From Brevibacillus fortis (GTDB lineage Bacteria; Bacillota; Bacilli; Brevibacillales; Brevibacillaceae), in the NCBI RefSeq assembly GCF_003013395.1, contig NZ_PXZM01000023.1, positions 248,001 to 312,000 on the forward strand: a DNA stretch of 64,000 nt, written 5' to 3'. Positions 8,054-16,020 of the stretch are shown one piece after another. Position 1 is the first letter of the stretch; the number at the start of each line of letters is the position of its first letter. The position numbers and the translations under genes are program-made. Under the pieces are notes generated by a model, which did no database searches, had not been told where the DNA came from, and saw nothing but the letters and a program-made list of their open reading frames with translations.

Positions 8054-8797
8054 TTGGCAGATTCAAACAATGTGAACGAGCAGCCAGTATCCCGAAGGAA
8101 CTTCTTGAAAAACTCCGGCTTGGTGCTCGGTGGCTTGGTCGTGGGTGGCGTAGCAGGGAGCTTGCTCCGCAAACCGGAACCTCCGACGCCGCCAGCAGCA
8201 CCGCCCCCTGCTGCCGATTACAACCAGGCGCTCATGTTTTTTACCCCTGAGCAATTTAAGGTGGCGGATGCCGCCTGTGAGCGCATTTTTCCTGAGGATG
8301 AGCTGGGCCCTGGCGCCAAGGCACTCGGCGCAGCTTATTTCATTGACCATCAGCTAGCAGGTGATTGGGGCTTTAACGCGCGTGAATACATGCAAGCGCC
8401 CTTTTTTCCGGGTGAGATTACACAGGGCTATCAAGGTCGGTTGAAACGAAGGGAAATATTCGATATCGGTCTTCAAGAGATGAACAACTACAGCAACAGT
8501 ACCCATGGAAAACGGTTTTATGAACTTCCCGCGGAACAGCAGGACGCTGTTTTAAAGGCTTTTGAAACCGATGAAGTAAAATTGACGACCATTTCGGCGA
8601 GTACTTTTTTCAATATGCTGCGGGCCAGTACGATCGAAGGTGTTTACGCAGACCCTCTGTACGGAGGCAATAAAAATATGGCTGGCTGGAAAATGAAGAA
8701 TTTCCCAGGTAATCAGATGGCGTATACACAGCTGATTGATAAGCCTGAGTTTGTAAAGATGGCTCCCTTAAGTCTGCGGGATCATCAACAACATTGA
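8054..8797 (+). CDS. Gluconate 2-dehydrogenase subunit 3-like protein, Tat-exported
   Basis: A 247-residue small subunit of a membrane-bound flavin dehydrogenase. The N-terminus has a twin-arginine signal (SRRNFLK, residues 13-19, then GLVLGGLVVGGVAGSLL), so it is exported folded and can carry its flavoprotein partner. The body (FTPEQFKVADAACERIFPEDELGPGA) fits the gluconate 2-dehydrogenase subunit 3 family. TTG 8054 is preferred because GGAGGT sits 7 bases upstream; the GTG at 8045 overlaps that ribosome site. It is 15 bases from the GMC gene, clearly one operon. Confidence 0.85.
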   Translation: MADSNNVNEQPVSRRNFLKNSGLVLGGLVVGGVAGSLLRKPEPPTPPAAPPPAADYNQALMFFTPEQFKVADAACERIFPEDELGPGAKALGAAYFIDHQLAGDWGFNAREYMQAPFFPGEITQGYQGRLKRREIFDIGLQEMNNYSNSTHGKRFYELPAEQQDAVLKAFETDEVKLTTISASTFFNMLRASTIEGVYADPLYGGNKNMAGWKMKNFPGNQMAYTQLIDKPEFVKMAPLSLRDHQQH

Positions 8798-8812
8798 GGG
8801 GGGACTGTACAT

Positions 8813-10534
8813 ATGGCCAAAAAGCTGCCCAAGGTTGACGTCGTGATCGTGGGGGTGGGCTGGGGTGGAGGTATTATTGCTTCCGAGCTTACCAAGCAAG
8901 GTCTGACGGTAGTGGGATTAGAGCGAGGCAAGGAGCGCAAAACCGAAGATTACTTCATGGTACACGACGAATTGCGTTACGCTCTTCGTTACGAGATGAT
9001 GCAAGATTTGTCCAAGGAAACGATTACGTTTCGCAGTCAAATGAACGTTCGCGCGCTTCCCATGCGGTCATACGGTTCCTTTTTGATCGGGACAGGACTC
9101 GGGGGAGCTGGTATCCACTGGAACGGACAGACCTTCCGCTTCCTGCCGTATGATTTCGAAATCCGCTCCAAGACGATTGAACGGTATGGGGCAAAGAAAA
9201 TTCCAGAGGGGATGACGATCCAGGATTGGGGCATTACCTACGATCAACTGGAGCCGTACTTCGATAAGTTTGAAAAGATGGCGGGAATCGCAGGCGAGGA
9301 GAATCCGTTGGGGGGAAAACGCTCCAGTCCTTATCCGATACCTCCGATGCGTACGACACCGAGTATGAAAATGTTTGGGGATGCGGCGAAAAAGAAAAAC
9401 CTGCATCCATACATCCTTCCATCAGCAAATCTCTCGCAGGCGTATACCAATCCAGACGGGGTGGCTCGGGCAGCTTGTCAGTACTGCGGCTTCTGTGAAA
9501 GGTTTGGTTGCGAGTACGGAGCAAAAGCCGATCCAGTGGTGACGGTGATCCCGGTAGCGAAGAAGACTGGGAAGTTTGAAATTCGCACGCATTCCCATGT
9601 CCGCAGAATTTTACATGCAGGGAACAAGGCGACAGGCGTCTTGTATACGGATGTCACGACAGGGGAGGAATTCGAACAGCCCGCCGATATTGTGGTGATG
9701 ACCAGCTATGTATTCAACAACGCGCGAATCCTGCTCATGTCCAAGCTGGGGAAACCGTATGATCCAGCTACAGGAAAAGGCGTAATCGGTAAAAACTACG
9801 CCTACCAGGTCATGAGAGGAGGCGCAGTCGGCTTCTTCGACGACAAGGAGTTTAACAATTTTGCAGGCGCAGGCTCGTTGGGAATGTGTTTGGATGACTA
9901 CAATGGTGATAACTTCGATCACTCCGATTTGAAATTTATCCATGGGGCGAATATCGCTGTCACACAAACCGGCTTCCGACCAATCGGGACGAACAAGGTG
10001 CCACCGGGAACGCCTAGCTGGGGCAAGGATTTCAAGGGTGCATCGATCAAATATACGAATCGGTTCATATCCGTAGGCGCACAAGGAGCCTCCATGCCAT
10101 TTCGACAGCACTTCCTTGATCTTGACCCGACGTACAAGGACGCATTTGGCGATCCGTTGATGCGCATTACGTATGATTTCGTCGATCAGGACAGGGAGCT
10201 GGCGGCTTTTTGTGCAGATAAGTGCGCGGAGATTGTGAAAGAAATGGGAGCGAACGAAAAGCTCGAAATCAACCGCAAGCTCGGACCCTACGATATCACA
10301 CCATACCAATCGACGCATAATACAGGTGGCGTCATCATGGGAGCCTCTCCAGAAACCTCAGCAGTTAACAACTACTTGCAGATGTGGGATGCGGAAAACG
10401 TATTTGTCGTCGGAGCTTCTGCCTTTGCGCACAATAGCGGCTACAATCCAACCGGAACGATGGGTGCTCTCTCCTATCGAGCGGCAGAAGGCATTTTGAA
10501 ATACAGGAAAAGCGCGGGCGGCATGCTTGTATAA
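8813..10534 (+). CDS. GMC-family FAD oxidoreductase (gluconate dehydrogenase large-subunit-like)
   Basis: A 573-residue glucose-methanol-choline oxidoreductase that would oxidise a sugar acid or alcohol and pass electrons to the membrane. The FAD dinucleotide motif GVGWGGG lies at residues 14-20; the C-terminal GMC signature includes STHNTGG, NVFVVGASAF and NPTGTMGALSYRAAEGI. A Cys cluster C222-x2-C225-x2-C228-x4-C233 sits in the substrate domain and could bind a metal or 3Fe-4S centre, as in some sugar dehydrogenases of this family. It has no signal of its own and presumably rides with the Tat-tagged subunit. The usual cytochrome c subunit is absent from this locus. ATG 8813 follows GAGGGGGGA. 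Confidence 0.9.
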   Translation: MAKKLPKVDVVIVGVGWGGGIIASELTKQGLTVVGLERGKERKTEDYFMVHDELRYALRYEMMQDLSKETITFRSQMNVRALPMRSYGSFLIGTGLGGAGIHWNGQTFRFLPYDFEIRSKTIERYGAKKIPEGMTIQDWGITYDQLEPYFDKFEKMAGIAGEENPLGGKRSSPYPIPPMRTTPSMKMFGDAAKKKNLHPYILPSANLSQAYTNPDGVARAACQYCGFCERFGCEYGAKADPVVTVIPVAKKTGKFEIRTHSHVRRILHAGNKATGVLYTDVTTGEEFEQPADIVVMTSYVFNNARILLMSKLGKPYDPATGKGVIGKNYAYQVMRGGAVGFFDDKEFNNFAGAGSLGMCLDDYNGDNFDHSDLKFIHGANIAVTQTGFRPIGTNKVPPGTPSWGKDFKGASIKYTNRFISVGAQGASMPFRQHFLDLDPTYKDAFGDPLMRITYDFVDQDRELAAFCADKCAEIVKEMGANEKLEINRKLGPYDITPYQSTHNTGGVIMGASPETSAVNNYLQMWDAENVFVVGASAFAHNSGYNPTGTMGALSYRAAEGILKYRKSAGGMLV

Positions 10535-10575
10535 GATGTTTTTCTAGTTATGCAAAACACAATTGCAACTATGCG

Positions 10576-10606
10576 AAAAGTCGTTGGGGCAACTAACGGC
10601 TTTTTC
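10576..10606 (+). terminator. Terminator of the dehydrogenase operon
   Basis: AAAAGTCGTT / AACGGCTTTTT, 10-bp stem (one T-G pair) with T-run. Confidence 0.82.
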
Positions 10607-10625
10607 TCGTGGATCTGAAAAAGTC

Positions 10626-10645
10626 CATTTGCATGTTTGCGAATG
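10626..10645. promoter_or_regulatory. Candidate activator site (UAS) for the sigma-54 promoter
   Basis: Imperfect palindrome CATTTGCATGTTTGCGAATG about 50 bases upstream of the -24 element. Placement fits an enhancer for the activator encoded downstream; no second copy was found. Confidence 0.35.
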
Positions 10646-10694
10646 TCTGCGTGTACAAAACGGGAAGAGCGCTGGAATGATGCGGTTTCTCATG

Positions 10695-10711
10695 TTGGCA
10701 TGCTCCTTGCT
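10695..10711 (+). promoter_or_regulatory. Sigma-54 (-24/-12) promoter
   Basis: TTGGCATGctccTTGCT: the invariant GG (10697-10698) and GC (10709-10710) are separated by exactly 10 bases, matching the sigma-54 consensus TGGCAC-N5-TTGC. It lies about 45 bases before the methionine gamma-lyase gene, and a sigma-54 activator gene is directly downstream. Confidence 0.88.
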
Positions 10712-10753
10712 ATATCTATTGGTAACAGCAAAAGCCAAAGGGAGAGACGAGAA

Positions 10754-11962
10754 ATGACAAACAACAAGTGGAAGATGGACACCTCCATTATTCATACCGC
10801 ACAAAAGCCTTGCCAAAAAACAGGAGCAGTCGTATCCGCGGTGGTCCCTGCCGTGGCCTACGCGTTTCCAGATGCAGACTCCGCAGCGGCTTGCGTGGCT
10901 GGGGAGCGGGAAGGAACGTACTACGGAAGATATGGCAACCCTACGATCACCACCTTGGAGCAAAAAATCGCCGCATTGGAAAATGGCGAAGCTGCCTTGG
11001 GTGTGAGCAGTGGGATGGCAGCTATTTCGGGAGCTTTGCTCGCATTTTTGAAACAGGGTGATCATGTCGTGTGTACGCGAGATGTGTACGGAGGCAGCTA
11101 CAAGTTTCTAACAACGATGGCCCCGCGTTATGGCATCACGACGGACTTCGTCGATTGTACCGATTTGCAGGTAGTCGAGAGAGCTTTTTTGCCAAATACA
11201 AAAGTCCTGTACATCGAAACACCCTCGAACCCGTGTTTGACTGTTTTAGATATCGCAGCGTTGTCACGTTTGGCGCATGCACACGGCATTGTGGTAATCG
11301 TCGACAACACCTTCCTCACGCCGTATTTGCAGCGACCGCTTGAGCTAGGGGCGGATGTCGTCGTGCATAGCGCCACCAAATATTTGAATGGACATGGCGA
11401 TGTCATCGCAGGCTTCATCGTCGGGAAACAGGAACATATCCAATTCATGCGCAAAAACGTCATGGGAGACTTGGGACAAAATTTGAATGCATGGGATGCT
11501 TTCTTAATCCTGCGCGGGCTGAAGACACTCGGCTTGCGCGTCAGACAGCATGGGCACAACGCGCAGGCAGTGGCGGAGTTTTTGGCGCAGCACCCGGCAA
11601 TCTCGCACGTCTACTACCCTGGTCTGCCTTCGCATCCACAGCATGAGCTGGCTAAACGGCAAATGGCTGGAATGGGCGGGATCGTTTCCTTTGAAGTAAA
11701 GGGCGGCTACGAGGCAGCCAAATCTTTCATTAACGCTCTGGGCTTGGCTATGATATCGTTTAGTTTAGGAGATCCCGAGACACTGGTACAGCATCCTGCC
11801 TCGATGACGCATTCCTCGATCCCAGCCTGCGAGCGGATCAAGTTCAACATTACGGACGGTTTGATTCGCTTATCGACTGGCTTGGAGGATGTGGAGGATA
11901 TCATCGCGGATTTGGAGCAGGCGCTAGCTAGTCTGCCAATGGCGGCAGCGTCCAGGGGATAA
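10754..11962 (+). CDS. Trans-sulfuration PLP enzyme, probable methionine gamma-lyase
   Basis: A 402-residue PLP-dependent enzyme of the Cys/Met metabolism family. The PLP lysine is K209 in HSATKYLNGHGD; AALENGEAALGVSSGMAAI and YIETPSNP are family signatures. Among family members (gamma-synthase, beta-lyase, gamma-lyase) the motif NGHGDVIAG and the catabolic sigma-54 context favour methionine gamma-lyase, which splits methionine into methanethiol, 2-oxobutyrate and ammonia; cystathionine gamma-lyase remains possible. ATG 10754 has GGGAGAGACGA upstream and lies in the expected distance from the sigma-54 promoter. The activator gene follows after 26 bases, so the two may be cotranscribed. Confidence 0.86.
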   Translation: MTNNKWKMDTSIIHTAQKPCQKTGAVVSAVVPAVAYAFPDADSAAACVAGEREGTYYGRYGNPTITTLEQKIAALENGEAALGVSSGMAAISGALLAFLKQGDHVVCTRDVYGGSYKFLTTMAPRYGITTDFVDCTDLQVVERAFLPNTKVLYIETPSNPCLTVLDIAALSRLAHAHGIVVIVDNTFLTPYLQRPLELGADVVVHSATKYLNGHGDVIAGFIVGKQEHIQFMRKNVMGDLGQNLNAWDAFLILRGLKTLGLRVRQHGHNAQAVAEFLAQHPAISHVYYPGLPSHPQHELAKRQMAGMGGIVSFEVKGGYEAAKSFINALGLAMISFSLGDPETLVQHPASMTHSSIPACERIKFNITDGLIRLSTGLEDVEDIIADLEQALASLPMAAASRG

Positions 11963-11988
11963 AGGAACGTGAAACTGGAGGATGGGGC

Positions 11989-13440
11989 ATGACAGAGTTT
12001 TCCCGGATTGAGGAATTCATTCAATCGTACGCCGACAATATTTCCAAGGTACTGGGACTCGATGTCACCATCCTGGATGAACAAGGGATACGTGTGAGCG
12101 GAACCGGCTACTATCAGGAGCTGATTGGATTGCCTGCACCGGAGGGATCGTTTTTTCGAATGATCCTGCAAACCGGACAGCCGGGAATGATTTTTGACAT
12201 GAAAAAGAACGAGTCCGAGTGTGGGAATTGCAAGTTCTTGCAGCAATGCCGGGAGCTGGCGACGATTGGATTTCCAGTGCACAAACGGGAGAAGACGGTA
12301 GGGGTTATCGGAATTATCGGTTTTTCCCCTGAACAAAAAGAAAAAATGCTGCATCATTCGGAAAAATGGATGCCGTTTTTGCAGCATACGAGTTCCTTGA
12401 TTGAGCACAAGCTGCTGGAGCTGGATGCGGAGCGGGAGAAGAGCTGTAACATTCAGGAGGAAATGCCGCAGGCCTCGGTTCATCCGGTGTATTTCGCCCA
12501 GCTGATTGGTGCAGAAACAGGCTTGCGCGATGTGATTGCCAAAGCGAAAAAAGTGACGAACAGCATTTCCACTGTTTTGATCCGGGGGGAGAGCGGAACG
12601 GGCAAGGAGCTGTTGGCAAAAGCCATTCACTGCGAGAGTGGACGCAGCAGACGGCCATTTGTCGCTGTCAATTGCGCGGCGATTCCCGAGACCTTGTTGG
12701 AGAGCGAATTGTTCGGGTACGAAGGAGGCGCATTCACAGGCTCCAGACGGGAAGGAAAGCCGGGGAAGTTTGAATTGGCCCACAAGGGGACGATTTTTCT
12801 GGATGAAGTAGGGGATATTCCGTTGTCTCTCCAGCCCAAGCTATTGCGCGTCCTTCAAGAGAAAACAGTAGATCGGGTAGGCGGCGTAAAAACGCTGGGT
12901 GTCGATGTACGTGTTATTGCTGCTACACACAGAGATTTGGAGAGCATGGTCAAGGAAGGGACGTTTCGCGAGGATTTGTATTATCGACTCAACGTCATCC
13001 CCCTGCGGTTAAAGCCGTTGCGTGAACGCACGGAGGATATCGCGCTTTACCTGCAGCACTTTTTGTATCGGTACGGGACGTTGCTGCAAAAAGGCAGACT
13101 GGAGCTCGAAGCCCAGCTCGTCCAGCGTTTACAAGCATACGAATGGCCGGGGAATATTCGTCAGCTGGAAAATGCCGTCGAGTATATGGTCAACATGGCA
13201 GAAGGGCAAGTCATCGGCAACGAGGAGCTTCCTGAATATCTGCTGTTCGAGGATGGGCCGACGACAGTAAGCAGCGATTTGGGATTGGAAAAGTTGGTAG
13301 CAGACTATGAACGCTCCATTCTCCAGCGCTACTTGAACGCAGGCAAGTATGGGCAGGACAAAGCCGCGATTGCCAATGAGCTGCAAATCAGCTTGTCGAC
13401 CTTGTACCGGAAGATGGAGAAGTACGGATTGGAAAAATAA
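11989..13440 (+). CDS. Sigma-54-dependent activator with Cys-containing sensor domain
   Basis: A 483-residue enhancer-binding protein. Residues 1-150 form a PocR/GAF-like sensor with a Cys cluster C78-x2-C81-x5-C87 that could hold a metal or respond to redox or thiols. The AAA+ domain has Walker A GESGTGKE (about 200), the sigma-54-contacting loop GAFTGS (about 247-252), Walker B IFLDEVGD and arginine-finger region. The C-terminus is a Fis-type helix-turn-helix (DKAAIANELQISLSTLYRKM). It most likely drives the sigma-54 promoter at 10695 in response to methionine or a related sulfur compound (inference from position). ATG 11989 follows TGGAGGATGGGG. Confidence 0.9.
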   Translation: MTEFSRIEEFIQSYADNISKVLGLDVTILDEQGIRVSGTGYYQELIGLPAPEGSFFRMILQTGQPGMIFDMKKNESECGNCKFLQQCRELATIGFPVHKREKTVGVIGIIGFSPEQKEKMLHHSEKWMPFLQHTSSLIEHKLLELDAEREKSCNIQEEMPQASVHPVYFAQLIGAETGLRDVIAKAKKVTNSISTVLIRGESGTGKELLAKAIHCESGRSRRPFVAVNCAAIPETLLESELFGYEGGAFTGSRREGKPGKFELAHKGTIFLDEVGDIPLSLQPKLLRVLQEKTVDRVGGVKTLGVDVRVIAATHRDLESMVKEGTFREDLYYRLNVIPLRLKPLRERTEDIALYLQHFLYRYGTLLQKGRLELEAQLVQRLQAYEWPGNIRQLENAVEYMVNMAEGQVIGNEELPEYLLFEDGPTTVSSDLGLEKLVADYERSILQRYLNAGKYGQDKAAIANELQISLSTLYRKMEKYGLEK

Positions 13441-13493
13441 AAAACCAGCCTGGATGGATCGGAGTTTTTCCGAGGTCTGGGCTGGTTTGTTTG
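13441..13493. terminator. Bidirectional terminator between converging genes
   Basis: AAACCAGCC...GGCTGGTTTG hairpin that serves both the sigma-54 activator (plus) and the monooxygenase gene (minus). Confidence 0.75.
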
Positions 13494-13496
13494 TAT

Positions 13497-13820
13497 TTAC
13501 GAAGGTTGCGGTTCTTTTTTTGCTTTCAGCTCGTAATGGCCGGTTTTGCCGCTAATGTACCACTCAGGAGTTTTTTCTTCACGTGCTTCGCGGTGACCTT
13601 TCAGGTGAACATCACTTAGCTCCCACTGTTTCCAAGCCTCTTTTGATTCCCAGCGGATCATGACGACCACTTCTTCTTCACCTTTGCGTGGCTTCTGTAC
13701 CAGCACGCTCAAATCTACAAAACCAGGAGCCTTCTCAACAGCACCAGGCTCGCTAAAGCCTTGTACGATTTTGTCAGAATGACCTTCCTGAACGACGTAT
13801 GTTTTTATCTCCATCATCAT
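13497..13820 (-). CDS. Antibiotic-biosynthesis-monooxygenase-fold protein, HmoA/IsdG-like
   Basis: A 107-residue single ferredoxin-like (ABM) domain. The pattern of PGFVDLSVLVQ, VVVMIRWESKEAWKQWE and HREAREE resembles the HmoA/HmoB-type heme-degrading monooxygenases of Bacillales, which release iron from heme in the cytoplasm; other ABM proteins cannot be excluded. Three consecutive ATG codons follow AAGGAG; I take the first (13820), 11 bases after the ribosome site. A strong promoter overlapped by a Fur-like dyad precedes it, which supports an iron-related role. Confidence 0.72.
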   Translation of the reverse strand: MMMEIKTYVVQEGHSDKIVQGFSEPGAVEKAPGFVDLSVLVQKPRKGEEEVVVMIRWESKEAWKQWELSDVHLKGHREAREEKTPEWYISGKTGHYELKAKKEPQPS

Positions 13821-13860
13821 GAAGTGCGACACTCCTTATATCCCATTTCCCTACTTTTCC

Positions 13861-13889
13861 ATATTAGTGAGAAATATTATCATTGTCAA
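13861..13889 (-). promoter_or_regulatory. Sigma-A promoter with overlapping Fur-like dyad
   Basis: On the minus strand TTGACA (13884-13889), 17-base spacer, TAATAT (13861-13866). A 21-base dyad at 13868-13888 has the symmetry TGAxAAxxAT / ATxxTTxTCA, close to the Fur 7-1-7 pattern, and lies between the promoter boxes where bound repressor would block transcription. Confidence 0.6.
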
Positions 13890-13960
13890 CCAGATATTAG
13901 CAAATGGTTTTGGGGTACTGTCTGCAAAACACGAGTTTACCAATAAAAGAGTTCTGACTA

Positions 13961-14006
13961 TAAAAATACCCGATTATCACCATACTAACGCTTAATCGGC
14001 GTATTT
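13961..14006 (-). terminator. Probable terminator of the AT-rich lipoprotein gene
   Basis: Minus-strand hairpin AAATACGCCGATTA / TAATCGGGTATTT with one bulged base followed by TTTT. The surrounding 13890-14222 stretch is AT-rich and shows no gene. Confidence 0.55.
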
Positions 14007-14222
14007 AACTAGAGATCAAAGTATTTGGAGGTTATCGTCTTTCATCTCTAATGTTTATAGATCGATTGCTTAGACAAACACTCAGTTTTCAGTATTATCC
14101 AATAAATATTGGTATATTTAATTGTTATTTTTTCTGATAAATACTTTTATCGATTTTGGGGTCTAATATTTTTCATTTAGTTTTTGCATTGTTAATAATC
14201 ATAGATTTGGAACTACTAATGT

Positions 14223-14747
14223 TTAATAATGGCTTCTCCAGCTATCACTTCCATAATTCAGCACAATTTCTCCATTTGGGCTACTATCTGTCTTTTTACC
14301 TTCAAAATATATTCCAACCCATTGCTTATCTAACCCAGATGATACTTTAAACTGAAAATAGTCAGTGGGCGAATTTAAGCCATCTGAATGAATAATAATC
14401 GGATTGTTTGTTTCATTTGCATCAAATCCCAACGTTAACTCATCATTTTTTTTACTTTCTTCGATGAATTCAATGTGTATATAACCAACTGTGCCCTTTC
14501 TGAAAACGGAGTAATTAAATGTGACATCATCTCCAAGTTTATTCAATGTAGTTGAATCATCCATAGCAAATCCTTGTTCATAAAGTTTATTTTGAAAATC
14601 TTCTAATTCTTTTGCGTCGTTTCTTGCTTTCTTTATTATTTGATCAATAGATACTTGCTTTGAAATTTCGTCCGTTTCAGCTGTACACCCTGATAGGAAA
14701 AGTATTGAAACTACTAACAATAGCAATACACACTTCAATTTGAACAA
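14223..14747 (-). CDS. Hypothetical lipoprotein in AT-rich patch
   Basis: A 174-residue predicted lipoprotein: positive start, hydrophobic run LLLLVVSILF and lipobox LSGC followed by an acidic mature end. A short coiled-coil-prone segment (IIKKARNDAKELEDFQNKLYEQ) leads to a beta-rich domain. I do not recognise the family. TTG 14747 is chosen because AGGAGGT lies 7 bases upstream; the reading frame extends 13 codons further without another site. Base composition is clearly more AT-rich than flanking genes, as is its upstream neighbour, so both may have been acquired together. Confidence 0.7.
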   Translation of the reverse strand: MFKLKCVLLLLVVSILFLSGCTAETDEISKQVSIDQIIKKARNDAKELEDFQNKLYEQGFAMDDSTTLNKLGDDVTFNYSVFRKGTVGYIHIEFIEESKKNDELTLGFDANETNNPIIIHSDGLNSPTDYFQFKVSSGLDKQWVGIYFEGKKTDSSPNGEIVLNYGSDSWRSHY

Positions 14748-14783
14748 ACCTTCACCTCCTAATTGGTAAAATAAAGTATAAAG

Positions 14784-14810
14784 CAAAAAAAGGGGGAAGA
14801 ATCCCCCGAT
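14784..14810 (-). terminator. Terminator after the secreted AT-rich gene
   Basis: Minus-strand GGGGG-ATTCTT-CCCCC followed by TTTTTTT, in the 70-base gap between the two AT-rich genes. Confidence 0.85.
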
Positions 14811-14819
14811 TTCATTACT

Positions 14820-15650
14820 TTAGTAGTTATCTCGGCCAGACTTTGTCCATGCACTTTCTTCAAGATCGATTTCTGAACCGATAGATACTACCCCTTTAGC
14901 AACGCTGAAAGTAATTGGAGGTGCATCATAACCCCAGGTGTGCGCATATTCAAATGTAATTTCACCATCCGCGCTATGTTGATCGTATCCTTTTCTCGGT
15001 TTAAGGATAACATAAGCGTTTCCTTGCTCATTATCATCGTCAGTGGTGATTCCCATACCACCAATGGCTTCTTCTTCAATTGTCATATCACCGTCTGCAC
15101 CAGTTGCCGTAGCATAAGCTTCTGTAGTATCCCAGTTTACTGCCCATCCATCTTCTGATCCATTCACCCATTCAGTGTCAGACCATTCAAAATAATAATC
15201 GAGAGTGATCCACTGTAAACCTCGAATTTCGTCTTCACCTGGTAAAACATCAACCCACATAGTAAGGTCTGTTTTTTCCCCTCCCAATGTGGTCATCTCG
15301 TCACTCTCTGCATTACTTGGATCGAAATTCCCTTCGTGTTCTTCTTTATCAATCAGTTCTAAGGACTTTTTCCCATTCTCATCAGTAACTTGATTGTATC
15401 TGAAGACAATCGTCTTCTCAGGCGTAGTTCCGAGTTCTTCAAGACCTTTAATGTATTCTTCGCGATTCTTAGATTTGTCTTTTAATTTTTTTATTTGCTC
15501 TGCCAATTCTCTTTCTTCTTCAGTAGCTTCCTTTGAAATTTTCATGTTGGTTTTGACTTTCTCATTATTGTTTTTCTCGGCAGCATAGGAAATATTTGTT
15601 GCACTAAAAAGTAAAATCACAGCCAAAACACTTGAATAAAATTTCCTCAT
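14820..15650 (-). CDS. Hypothetical secreted protein in AT-rich patch
   Basis: A 276-residue exported protein of unknown family. The signal peptide (FYSSVLAVILLFSATNISYA, cleavage after YAA) is followed by a Lys/Glu-rich, helical stretch of about 45 residues (EEERELAEQIKKLKDKSK) and then an acidic, Trp/Tyr-rich beta-type domain. It has no Cys in the mature part and no catalytic motif that I recognise. ATG 15650 has GGGAG about 10 bases upstream. It is upstream of the lipoprotein gene on the same strand; a strong terminator between them suggests partly separate transcripts. Confidence 0.72.
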   Translation of the reverse strand: MRKFYSSVLAVILLFSATNISYAAEKNNNEKVKTNMKISKEATEEERELAEQIKKLKDKSKNREEYIKGLEELGTTPEKTIVFRYNQVTDENGKKSLELIDKEEHEGNFDPSNAESDEMTTLGGEKTDLTMWVDVLPGEDEIRGLQWITLDYYFEWSDTEWVNGSEDGWAVNWDTTEAYATATGADGDMTIEEEAIGGMGITTDDDNEQGNAYVILKPRKGYDQHSADGEITFEYAHTWGYDAPPITFSVAKGVVSIGSEIDLEESAWTKSGRDNY

Positions 15651-16020
15651 ATGTAAATGACTCCCATAAATTTATATCCAAATTATAACTATACATCAAT
15701 GATCTTGTATATAAAAAATAATCAAAATTTTTAAAATTACTCAGATGAAAAAGTCTTTTTATACGTTGATGCACCACCCGGCTCATCGAAGATTCTAAAT
15801 CCCATCTCGACTAGAACTCTTATTAGAACGTTACCATAAGCTTAAGTAGATAGCTAAGCTTCTATTAAATCAGTGTCAACAAAGCGGAGAACCGAACGAA
15901 CAAATTTCCCTTCTTTTTATAATAATTTGTGTTGAACATCTTCATATGTTTAGGTGCGTATATTAAACATTCAACCAATAGTTTTCCATTTGTGCATTTG
16001 AATTTGTGTCAAGGCTTCCT
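15651..16020. other. AT-rich intergenic stretch
   Basis: 370 bases without a convincing gene. It holds an inverted repeat AAGCTTA...TAAGCTT (15838-15861) and, on the minus strand, TTGACA-17-TAGCTA ending in that repeat, a weak promoter candidate for the secreted-protein gene. Confidence 0.4.

Noticed and set aside
9611..10318. Long minus-strand reading frame opposite the GMC oxidoreductase
   Set aside because: It lies fully inside a strongly supported gene, has no ribosome site and no recognisable domain; a codon shadow. The same holds for 11707-12783, 57257-58249, 52418-53287 and 24503-25468 on the minus strand.
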